The translations under genes were made by a program, and so were the position numbers. A stretch of 60,321 bases of DNA, from contig NZ_VDFU01000025.1 of the NCBI RefSeq assembly GCF_006152115.1, forward strand, positions 1 to 60,321, written 5' to 3'. Below are positions 53,775-60,321 of this stretch, piece after piece. Under the pieces are notes generated by a model. That model was given only the letters and a program-made list of their open reading frames with translations, made no database searches and was not told where the DNA came from. Each line of letters opens with the position of its first letter. Position 1 is the first letter of the stretch. This stretch comes from Rubellimicrobium rubrum. Lineage in GTDB: Bacteria; Pseudomonadota; Alphaproteobacteria; Rhodobacterales; Rhodobacteraceae.

Positions 53775-54716
53775 TCAATAAAGCACGTTCTGCGCTTCGG
53801 GGGCGTCGATGTTGTCCTTGGTCACCATGACGACTCCAGTGTCGATCATGGGCTCGACCGTCCCGCCGGCAAGCAGGTCGAGAACGGCCTGCACGCCAAG
53901 CTCGCCCATCTGGAACGAGCCCTGCACGGCGGTCGCCGCCAAGACGCCGCTGCGGACCATGTCCTGAAGATCGGCGTTGCCGTCGAAGCCGATGGCCGTC
54001 AGCGTGCCCGCGCGGCCGGCCTGCTCGATCGCGCGGCCCATACCGATCGCGGTGGGCTCGTTGGCCCCGAAGATCCCCACGAGGTCGGGGTTCGCCGCCA
54101 GCACGTCAGTGGTCTGGTTCAGCGCCGTGGCCATTTGGCTCTGGGAGTAGAAGGGTCCGACGATCTCCAGGCTGGAGTTGGCCGCGAGGTACTCGGTGAA
54201 CCCTCCCACCCGCCCAATCTCGGAGCCGACGCCCGCGACATAGGACATGACGGCGACCTTCCCCTCGGTCCCCACCGCGTCGATCATCGCCTGAGCGGCC
54301 AGCTCGCCCGCCGTCTTGTTGTCGGTGGCGAGGAACGTCTGGTAGGTCCCCTCCGCCCCCTCGCCCAAAGCGCTGTCAATGATCGCAACCGGGATGCCCG
54401 CCTCGAAGGCCCGCTTGACCGACGGAGCGAGGGCATCGGGATCGGACGGCGCAAGGACGATGCCGGCCACACCGCGGCTTATCGCATTCTCGACCATGTC
54501 GACCTGGTCTGCGATGTCGGACTCGGCAGCGGGGCCGTCGAATGTCATCGTGTGCTCGCTCTGGCCCTCTATGGCCGCGGCCGCACCTTTGTTCACGTTC
54601 TGCCAGAAGTTCGAGTTCGTGGTCTTCACGATGACGGCGATCTCGCCGGCCATGAGCGCCATTGGCGAGACGGTGAGTATGCCGGCCGCAAGCACCGCCT
54701 TGAACAGTGTATTCAT
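53775..54716 (-). CDS. Sugar ABC transporter, periplasmic binding protein (third system)
   Basis: A 313-residue type I binding protein with a signal peptide ending LMAGE. IAVIVKTTNSNFWQNVNKGA, GIVLAPSDPDALAPSVKRAFEAGIPV and FGANEPTAIGMGRAIEQAG are typical of the ribose/fructose/polyol group. It differs clearly from the two paralogues at 9243 and 49742, so a different ligand is expected. Gene order in transcription is permease, binding protein, ATPase, dehydrogenase. Confidence 0.9.
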   Translation of the reverse strand: MNTLFKAVLAAGILTVSPMALMAGEIAVIVKTTNSNFWQNVNKGAAAAIEGQSEHTMTFDGPAAESDIADQVDMVENAISRGVAGIVLAPSDPDALAPSVKRAFEAGIPVAIIDSALGEGAEGTYQTFLATDNKTAGELAAQAMIDAVGTEGKVAVMSYVAGVGSEIGRVGGFTEYLAANSSLEIVGPFYSQSQMATALNQTTDVLAANPDLVGIFGANEPTAIGMGRAIEQAGRAGTLTAIGFDGNADLQDMVRSGVLAATAVQGSFQMGELGVQAVLDLLAGGTVEPMIDTGVVMVTKDNIDAPEAQNVLY

Positions 54717-54755
54717 GATGTCCTCCCTTAGTGTAATTCAGGCAGTGGGGCGCGT

Positions 54756-55808
54756 TCAGCGCCGGTTACGAAGCTGGTCGACGTAGACTGCGCCGATCAC
54801 GACAAGGCCAATGACGATCTGCTGGATGAAGGACGACACGCCCGCCATGTTCAGGCCGTTGCGCAGGACGCCAATGATGAAAGCGCCGATCATCGTCCCC
54901 GAGATATTGCCTACGCCGCCCATGAGGGAGGCGCCCCCGATGACCGCCGCCGCGATGGCATCAAGTTCGGCCATCACACCCTCGTTCGGCTGGACGGTGA
55001 TGAGGCGGGACATGAGCACCATTCCGGCCAGCCCGGCGAGCCCGCCCGAGAGCGCGTAGGCTGCGATCTTGGTGCGGTCGACGTTCACGCCCGAGAGCCG
55101 GGCCGCGTCCTCATTGGAACCAACGGCATAGATGTGCCGCCCAAGCTGACGTCGTCGTAGCAGGTAGGCGGCCAGCAGGGCCACCACGAGCAGCAGGATC
55201 GCAGGATAGGGGACGCCTGGGAAGATCACCCGGGGAAAGCCGTTCTCCCCCATCTCAACCACGCGGAAGAGAGCGCCGTTCCCCAGCAGGCCGAAGGTCT
55301 CCCCCAGTCGCGAGATCGGCGCCGCGCCGGTCAGCTGGAGCGCAAGGCCCCGCGCGATCAGCATCATGCCCAGGGTGGCCACGAATGGCGTGATCCGCAG
55401 CTTGGTGATGACCAGGCCGTTGAAGACGCCGCAGAGCGCGCCTGTTGCTACGCCCAGCCCCATCGCGGGCACCACCGGCAGACCGCCCTGGATCAGGAGC
55501 CCGCAGACCGTTCCCGACAACGCCAGGACCGATCCAACTGAGAGGTCGATCCCGCCCGTGACGATGACCAACGTCATTCCGATGCCGAGCAGGCCGATGA
55601 TTGAAGTCTGAAGAAGGACCGTCAGGCCGTTGTTGATCGACAGGAAGGCCGGGTTGCCGAAGCTGAAGGCCACAATCAGGGCGAGAAGCGTGACGAGGGC
55701 GGCCAGCTTCTGCGCCAGGCGCGAGACCCCCTCGATTCTGCCACGCTGTCCGAGCGGCTCCGCGCTGGCCTTCTCGACCTGTGACAAACGCGGTCCTCCC
55801 CTGGTCAC
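54756..55808 (-). CDS. Sugar ABC transporter, permease (third system)
   Basis: A 350-residue RbsC-type permease with GGIDLSVGSVLAL, FVATLGMMLIARGLAL, VGSNEDAARLSGVNV and AVIGGASLMGGVGNISGT. About 28 hydrophilic residues precede the first membrane segment. It is the first gene of the operon, divergent from the GntR gene, with the palindrome at 55851-55866 between them. Confidence 0.9.
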   Translation of the reverse strand: MTRGGPRLSQVEKASAEPLGQRGRIEGVSRLAQKLAALVTLLALIVAFSFGNPAFLSINNGLTVLLQTSIIGLLGIGMTLVIVTGGIDLSVGSVLALSGTVCGLLIQGGLPVVPAMGLGVATGALCGVFNGLVITKLRITPFVATLGMMLIARGLALQLTGAAPISRLGETFGLLGNGALFRVVEMGENGFPRVIFPGVPYPAILLLVVALLAAYLLRRRQLGRHIYAVGSNEDAARLSGVNVDRTKIAAYALSGGLAGLAGMVLMSRLITVQPNEGVMAELDAIAAAVIGGASLMGGVGNISGTMIGAFIIGVLRNGLNMAGVSSFIQQIVIGLVVIGAVYVDQLRNRR

Positions 55809-55850
55809 GCAAAGTAGTATTTTATCATTAAAGTCTGGCTATCAGCCGCG

Positions 55851-55866
55851 ATTGACTCGGGTCAAT
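55851..55866. promoter_or_regulatory. Palindromic operator ATTGAC-TCGG-GTCAAT
   Basis: A perfect 6-4-6 palindrome in the short divergent region between the third ABC operon and its GntR-type regulator. The left arm includes TTGAC on the plus strand and the right arm TTGAC on the minus strand, so a bound protein could cover the -35 boxes of both promoters. Confidence 0.6.
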
Positions 55867-55937
55867 GGTTTTTAATAGTTTTGGACATAAGGACCGACCC
55901 GGGCGGCAACCTGGGCCAAACCTGCCAAGGAGATGTT

Positions 55938-56840
55938 GTGGCTCGAACCGATGCGCGCTTTCGAGAGGCGTTCAACAGCCTGCTCGACCTCTGCGGCGGG
56001 CTCACGCCCGGGGACTCGCTCCCGTCCGAGGCGGCCTTGGCGGAGCAGATGAATGTCAGCCGCACGATCGTCCGGGGCGCACTGCGCGATCTGGACGAAC
56101 GCGGCCTCCTCCGGTGGGAGGGCCGGTCCAAGCTGCTGGTCCGCCCTCCCAAACGTTCCGACAGGATCGAACTGCGCGGAGACAGCGTGACGCTGGGGGA
56201 GCTCGAGACACGGTTCCTCGACTGGATCCTGCGGTTCGATGTTCCGGCAGACACGCCGCTCAACATCACGCAACTGGCCCGCCAGTTCGGCGTCACGCCC
56301 TACACGCTTCAGGAGTTCCTGTCGGGCTGGTCCCGTTTTGGGCTGGTCCAGCGCCGGCCGCGCGGCGGCTGGCTGCTGCTAGGCTTCACGGCGGACTATG
56401 CAGTGGAGCTTTCAGACTTCCGAGCCATTCTCGAAACCGACGCCGTCCGGCATCTTGTGGCGCTGCCGCCCGAGCATCCGGTCTGGTCCACGCTCGAAAG
56501 CCTGCGGGTCGACCATCACGCGCTGCTCGATCGGATCGAGACCGAATACCACGACTTCTCCAAGCTCGATGAACGCTTCCATGCAGCCGTCACCGGGGTC
56601 GTGCGCAACCGCTTCGTGGTGGAGTTCCAGAAGGTCATTTCGCTGATCTTCCACTACCACTTCCAGTGGGACAAGACGGACGAACGCCAGCGCAACGAGG
56701 CCGCGATCCGGGAGCACCTTCAGTGGATCAAGGCCATGCAGCGGCGCGACGAGGGAGCCGCCGTCGCAGCCGCGCGGGCGCACCTTGCCACGTCGAAGCA
56801 GACGCTCCTGTCATCCCTCCGGGGCCACAACCTCGCCTGA
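55938..56840 (+). CDS. GntR/FCD regulator with a duplicated winged-helix domain
   Basis: A 300-residue regulator. The first GntR winged helix (about 5-72) contains LPSEAALAEQMNVSRTIVRGALRDL. A second winged helix (about 92-150) reads PLNITQLARQFGVTPYTLQEFLSGW and RFGLVQRRPRGGWLLLGF. The FCD-type all-helical domain then follows (FRAILETDAVRHLV, LDERFHAAVTG). A GTG at 55938 with AAGGAG at 55927-55932 is the best start. It should control the divergent third ABC operon through the palindrome at 55851. Confidence 0.85.
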   Translation: MARTDARFREAFNSLLDLCGGLTPGDSLPSEAALAEQMNVSRTIVRGALRDLDERGLLRWEGRSKLLVRPPKRSDRIELRGDSVTLGELETRFLDWILRFDVPADTPLNITQLARQFGVTPYTLQEFLSGWSRFGLVQRRPRGGWLLLGFTADYAVELSDFRAILETDAVRHLVALPPEHPVWSTLESLRVDHHALLDRIETEYHDFSKLDERFHAAVTGVVRNRFVVEFQKVISLIFHYHFQWDKTDERQRNEAAIREHLQWIKAMQRRDEGAAVAAARAHLATSKQTLLSSLRGHNLA

Positions 56841-56841
56841 G

Positions 56842-57513
56842 GTCAGCAGGCGGCCCAAGACGCCCAGCGTCCGGAACGGAGCGCCAAGGACAACAACGGC
56901 CTATCAGCCAACCAAGCGCTGCGCCGGCCCAGGTACCTGCTCTCGCCCTTCCTGGTCTGCGGCCGCTGTGGCGGCAAGATGACGATCGCCGGGTCGGGCC
57001 GGAAGAAGTACTACTACTACTGCGCCACTGAGAAGACCAAGGGCAAGTCGGTCTGCGAGGGCATGCCCGGGTTGGTGCAGGACGACGTGGAGCACTTCGT
57101 CCTGGGTGGCCTCAAGACCCATCTCATGCAGGACGAGGTCTACCAGGCATTCCGTCGCAAGGTGGAGACCCAGATGACGGCCATGGTTGAGCGCTCCAAC
57201 TCCGGTCTCCTGGTGATCGAGGATCAGATCCGCAAGCGTGAACGGGACGTTGCCAATCTGGTGCGGGCCAGCTCGGAAGGTGGCTACAGCCGGGTCATCG
57301 CCGCAAGCCTCGCTGCCGCAGAAGCTGACCTCGAGACGCTTCAGGCGAAGCATGCGACGGAGACGCCGCAGGTCATCCATCTTCCTAAGGATCTGCCGTC
57401 GGTCTACCGGGCCTACGTCACCGATCTGACCGCTTCGCTGGCCCACGACCTCGTAGTGGCCCGGGCCAGCGACGCGCTGCGCGCCATCCTGGATCGGGTG
57501 GTCATCCGATACG
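56842..57513 (+). pseudogene. C-terminal fragment of a second large serine recombinase
   Basis: The reading KDNNGLSANQALRRPRYLLSPFLVCGRCGGKM, then YYYYCATEKTKGKSVCEG is a recombinase zinc beta-ribbon (split here over two segments), followed by a coiled coil (EDQIRKRERDVANLVRAS) and the tail LRAILDRVVIRYGV. The resolvase and DNA-binding domains are missing upstream, next to the GntR stop, and the 3' end is cut by the IS at 57513. It is not a close copy of the recombinase at 38810. Confidence 0.8.
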
Positions 57514-58567
57514 GCGTTGTTGCGTAACTCTTGAGCGAGGCGGCTCGCGCGGAGGGTTTGGCTGCCTACTTGGGCGGGCATGAGCAAGCCTGCCCCTCTC
57601 CGCTACCGCACAACGAACTGGCCTGAGACCAACGCGGCGCTTCGCCAGCGCGGCTCGTTGCTGGTTTGGCTCGACCGCGAGATGGAGTGGTCTGCCCCGA
57701 AGCTGGGGCGACCGGGCCGACCTCAGACCTTCTCGGATGCTGCCATCCAGTTCTGCCTCAGCATCAAGGTTCTATTCGGCCTGGCGCTGCGGCAGGCAAT
57801 CGGGATGGTAGAAAGCTTGGCTCGAGACTGGCGGGCCTGGACTGGCCTGTGCCGGACTTCTCCACCCTGTGCCAACGACAGAAGTCTGTCAGCATCCAGA
57901 TCCCGTTCCGCCGCGCGGGCGGCGATCTTCATCTGCTGATTGACAGCACGGGCGTGAAGATGCGGGGCGAGGGCGAGTGGCAGGTGCGCAAACACGGTCC
58001 CAGCCGCCGGAGACAGTGGCGCAAGGTGCATTCGGCCATGGACACGACCACCGGGGACATCCGTGGGGTGGAGTTCACCTCCAGCCGCGAGGGCGACAGC
58101 CCCGTTTTGCCCGATCTGCTGGCGCAGATCCCAGCCGAGCAGCCGATCGGCACCGTCACGGCCGATGGGGCCTACGACACCCGGACCTGCCATGCCGCCA
58201 TCGCCAGGCGCGGCGGCACCGCGATCATCCCGATCCGCGAGAACGGCAGGCCCTGGAAAGACGACAGTCCTGCTGCCCAGGCGAGGAACGAGAACCTGCG
58301 AGCAACCAAGCACTTCGGCCCAGCCTTCTGGAAGCGGCTGACGGGCACCCACGCCCGAAGTCGGATCGAGGCTCAGATGCGCCGCCTGAAAGCCTTCGGA
58401 GAACGCATCGCCTCACGAGACCCTGACCGCCAAGCCGCCGAGATCCACACGCGTATCGCCCTCATGAACCGCTTCTCAGCCCTGGGCAGGGCTGAGATCA
58501 CGCGCGTCGCCTGAACCAAAGGGGAAAGGGGCACCCTCGGCTTCAGCCCGAGTTACGCAACAACGCT
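57513..58567 (+). mobile_element. IS903-type (IS5-family) insertion sequence, about 1.05 kb
   Basis: Terminal inverted repeats: GCGTTGTTGCGTAACTC at 57514-57530 and its exact reverse complement at 58550-58566, with one further mismatched base outside. One frameshifted transposase gene fills the element. The nine bases on each side (57504-57512 and 58568-58576) differ, so no target duplication is present. The flanks are unrelated genes, each cut off at the IS border. Confidence 0.85.
57580..58514 (+). pseudogene. IS903-type DDE transposase with one frameshift
   Basis: It begins KTTN-like (LRYRTTNWPETNAALRQRGSL) with SIKVLFGLALRQAIGMVESL in the first frame. The reading must then shift near 57820 to continue as LAGLDWPVPDFSTLCQRQ, LHLLIDSTGVKMRGEGEW (catalytic Asp), TVTADGAYDTRTCH (second Asp) and RSRIEAQMRRLKAFGERI (Glu). 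Catalytic residues are intact but split by the shift, so it is inactive unless frameshifting or a sequencing error is involved. Confidence 0.85.
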
Positions 58568-59037
58568 CCCAACATGTACTCGTAAAGGTCGCCCTTGGTG
58601 TCGCGATCCCGCATCGGGATCTCGTCCAGCATCTGGACGACCTTGGCGAGGAGGGTGGGCGTGGGGATCCCCAATCGCGCATCGCGCATGTGGGCGCCGT
58701 AGGAGGAGCCTGTCTCGCCCAGCGAGCGCCGGAACGGGAAGACATGCTCGTCCACGACCGTGAACATCTCGCGGGGCTCGAAGTTCTTGAAGCGCAACCA
58801 GCGCAGGTCGTCGTAAGCCCGGCCCTTGCCATCCGTGCCTTGCGGGAAGACGGGTCGCGTCATGGGCACGCCCAAGGTCGCGGCCTTGTTCTCCTCGCGA
58901 GTGTGGATGTCGTCGAGACCCTTGATGAACAGCAGGAAGGTGATCTGCTCGATGACCGCGAGAGGGTTCGCCACGCCACCTGACCAGAATGCGTTCCAGA
59001 TCTGATCGACCTGACTGCGGATCGGGCCTGTGAGCAT
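58568..59037 (-). pseudogene. hsdM: Type I restriction-modification methyltransferase subunit (HsdM), N-terminal fragment
   Basis: 157 residues of the HsdM N-terminal domain: SQVDQIWNAFWSGGVANPLAVIEQITFLLFIKGLDD, DDLRWLRFKNFEPREMFTVV and DTKGDLYEYML. GGGAGGGCAGC precedes the ATG. After YEYMLG the reading enters the IS and stops. The catalytic domain with NPPF is gone, and no hsdS or hsdR is in the window, so no functional restriction system remains here. Confidence 0.85.
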
Positions 59038-59156
59038 GCTGCCCTCCCTGGTTGTGTCTCAACCACCGATAGCGGGCTCTCAGACCTGCCACAACGAAGC
59101 GCGCAGAAAAGAACTGTTGCACCCCGCATCTGCCACGGACACGTCGCCACCACGGA

Positions 59157-59480
59157 TCAGAGGAACGGTAGCTTTGGTGCGTCGGCATCTGGGTCTGCCA
59201 CCACCCCCTTGACCTTCGCGATCTGGGTTTCCGGCTGCTTGAGGGTCGGCAGTCCCAAGAAGGCGCGGTCCTTCGGGTTCGTGACGGCGCCATGCACGCG
59301 CGCCAGACTCCTGGCGCGCTGGTCCTCGGACAGCGTTTCCACCATGGCCAGATACGCCGCGCCATAAAGGATCTTCCGACGCGTGTCCGCCTTGCGCTCT
59401 TGGCGCTTCACCTGCGCCTTCAGATCCCTCAGCCGCGCCTCGTACTGGGCGATCACAACGTCGAGGTTTTTCACAGCCAT
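59157..59480 (-). CDS. Mobilisation accessory protein (MobC/TraD-like coiled coil)
   Basis: A 107-residue charged protein: a coiled coil (VIAQYEARLRDLKAQVKRQERKADTRRKILYGAAYL) and a less ordered tail. Small proteins of this type stand divergent to MobA/MobL relaxases and help assemble the relaxosome. The ATG at 59480 follows GGGAGACG. The relaxase gene starts 217 bases away on the other strand, with a candidate oriT between. Confidence 0.7.
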   Translation of the reverse strand: MAVKNLDVVIAQYEARLRDLKAQVKRQERKADTRRKILYGAAYLAMVETLSEDQRARSLARVHGAVTNPKDRAFLGLPTLKQPETQIAKVKGVVADPDADAPKLPFL

Positions 59481-59606
59481 CGTCTCCCGTGATGATTGGT
59501 CTTGCATGAGGAGAGCTGGGGCCTCTGATCAGGATCCGCTCGCGACGTTGGACGACCTTGGCCTCTCGCCCCACACGTGGCACGATCCCGCAGCCCCGAA
59601 GGGTCC

Positions 59607-59642
59607 AGGGCGCAGTTACGCAAACAGGGGGTTTGCCTGCGC
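59607..59642. other. oriT: Candidate origin of transfer (MOBQ-type nic region)
   Basis: AGGGCGCAGTT (59607-59617) differs by one base from the reverse complement of the RSF1010-type nic core (AAGTGCGCCCT) and resembles the Ti-plasmid nic region. Next to it GCAAAC (59620-59625) and GTTTGC (59631-59636) form a hairpin around AGGGG, inside an outer pair GCGCAG/CTGCGC (59610-59615, 59637-59642). It lies between the divergent mobilisation genes, where oriT is expected. Caution: AGTTACGCAA here also occurs in the nearby IS inverted repeat. Confidence 0.55.
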
Positions 59643-59667
59643 GCCTCGGCGGCGGGCCTAGTGCCGA

Positions 59668-59689
59668 ATGTCGGGCGCGGGCCCGACAT
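59668..59689. repeat. Inverted repeat just upstream of the relaxase
   Basis: ATGTCGGGC (59668-59676) and GCCCGACAT (59681-59689) form a perfect 9-bp inverted repeat with a GCGG spacer, ending seven bases before the relaxase ATG. It may be a binding site for the relaxosome or an autoregulatory hairpin over the ribosome site. Confidence 0.6.
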
Positions 59690-59696
59690 CCCCGGC

Positions 59697-60254
59697 ATGA
59701 GCGCCGAAACCAGCAACCCCCTGCACCCCGCAAGGCACTTCTCGATGTGGATCCTGTCACGATCCAAAGGAGGGTCCGCCGTGCGCGCTGCCGCTTACAT
59801 CGATCGGACCAAGATCACGGACGGGCGGACCGGGATCAGCCATGACTCACGCCAGAAGGCTGGCCTCCTGCGCACCGGTATTGTGAACTGGAACGACGGC
59901 GACGGACCCGCCCTCTGGAACGGTTTCGAGGCGGTCGAGACCCGCATCAACGCCCGGCTCGGGCGAGAGCTTCGCATCGCGCTTCCCAAGGAACTTCCAA
60001 TCGGGGAGCAGGTCCGTCTCGTGCGCAGCTACTGCCTCTGGATGAAGGACCAGTACGGCCTCGCCTGCGAATGGGCGATCCATGCCCCCACTTTTCATGA
60101 CGAGAAGGAGGGCAGACAGCTGTGGCAGGAGCGCTCTGCGCCCGATGGTTAGTTGGCCTACGAGGCAGCGCTCCGCGATCCCACGCGAACGAACCTGAAC
60201 TTCCACGTCCACATCCTCCTGACGGGCCGCACCGTCGACCGCGCGAGCCGTGGT
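59697..60254 (+). pseudogene. MobA/MobL-family relaxase, N-terminal part with an internal stop
   Basis: The relaxase domain is clear: ILSRSKGGSAVRAAAYIDRTKI, TGISHDSRQKAGLL, LWNGFEAVETRINARLGRELRIALPKELP, then a TAG at 60150-60152. The same frame continues with LNFHVHILLTGRTVD, the His-x-His metal motif of the family. The stop separates the catalytic N-terminal motif from the metal site, and about ten codons past TVD the sequence passes into an apparent IS end. The gene is therefore non-functional here. Confidence 0.75.
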
Positions 60255-60321
60255 CTGCCCCCTGAAAAGTGGTCCTCCCTGAAGTAGGCTTTCGGGCCTG
60301 AGGAGGACGAAGGAATGCCCC
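60255..60321 (+). mobile_element. Probable left end of an IS3-like element, cut by the window edge
   Basis: TGCCCCCTGAAAAGTGG (from 60255) looks like the terminal repeat of an IS3-family element. It is followed by AGGAGG and an ATG at 60315, where orfA would begin. Only two codons are visible, so this rests on the end sequence and spacing. Confidence 0.35.

Noticed and set aside
1-60321. CRISPR array or rRNA operon
   Set aside because: No regularly spaced repeats and no rRNA-like stretches are visible anywhere in the window; the only tRNA-like sequence is the 24-bp fragment at 41738.

Overview
The window is high-G+C bacterial DNA that looks alphaproteobacterial, most likely Rhodobacteraceae or a close relative. 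The grounds are the gene content: a FixK-like regulator, a TRAP transporter, many ribose-type ABC transporters, a tandem cold-shock protein, MOBQ-type mobilisation genes, and IS66, IS5, IS903-type and IS3-type debris. It reads as accessory DNA (a megaplasmid or a genomic island). Sugar and small-molecule catabolic operons alternate with mobile-element scars.

Left part, 1-12.9 kb. After an IS3 scrap, a FixK-like regulator without its N-terminus and an IS5 remnant comes a tightly coupled operon (2178-6956): a fucose/arabinose-isomerase-fold protein, a split transketolase (two genes) and an FGGY sugar kinase. A LacI repressor with two matched operators, an orphan NlpC/P60-like protein and a complete ribose-type ABC importer (9243-12792, minus strand) follow. 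Together they suggest import of an aldose, isomerisation to a ketose, phosphorylation and transketolase cleavage. This is the logic of the D-apiose/apulose transketolase pathway, but with an isomerase of another family.

12.9-31.5 kb. A GntR/GNAT pair faces a polyamine-type ABC importer whose last gene is a hydantoin/Asp-Glu racemase. Then come a cytosolic subtilase plus alpha/beta-hydrolase operon, a peptidoglycan-binding/CHAP-like amidase, a decayed IS66, a two-domain cold-shock protein with a clear terminator, a DctQMP-EamA transport operon, and a flavin reductase.

31.5-41.8 kb. This stretch is decaying: a frameshifted thioredoxin-reductase-like gene, two successive divergent AraC/SDR pairs (the first AraC has a nonsense codon), a cupin fused to a scar of a lost NAD-binding gene, a large serine recombinase, and a CHAT/caspase-like gene with a homopolymer frameshift. 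It ends in a 24-bp copy of a tRNA-fMet 3' end.

41.8-56.8 kb is a second catabolic block. A minus-strand operon (Ldh_2-type dehydrogenase, iron ADH, aldehyde dehydrogenase, alpha/beta hydrolase) diverges from GntR, a ribose-type ABC importer and a DJ-1/PfpI protein. This importer is clearly paralogous to the one at 9-12.8 kb. A third ribose-type importer with a zinc alcohol dehydrogenase diverges from an unusual GntR regulator with two winged helices.

56.8-60.3 kb is mobile debris: a serine-recombinase C-terminus, an IS903-type element without target duplication, a truncated hsdM, a mobilisation accessory gene, a candidate oriT, a relaxase with an internal stop, and the start of an IS3-like element.
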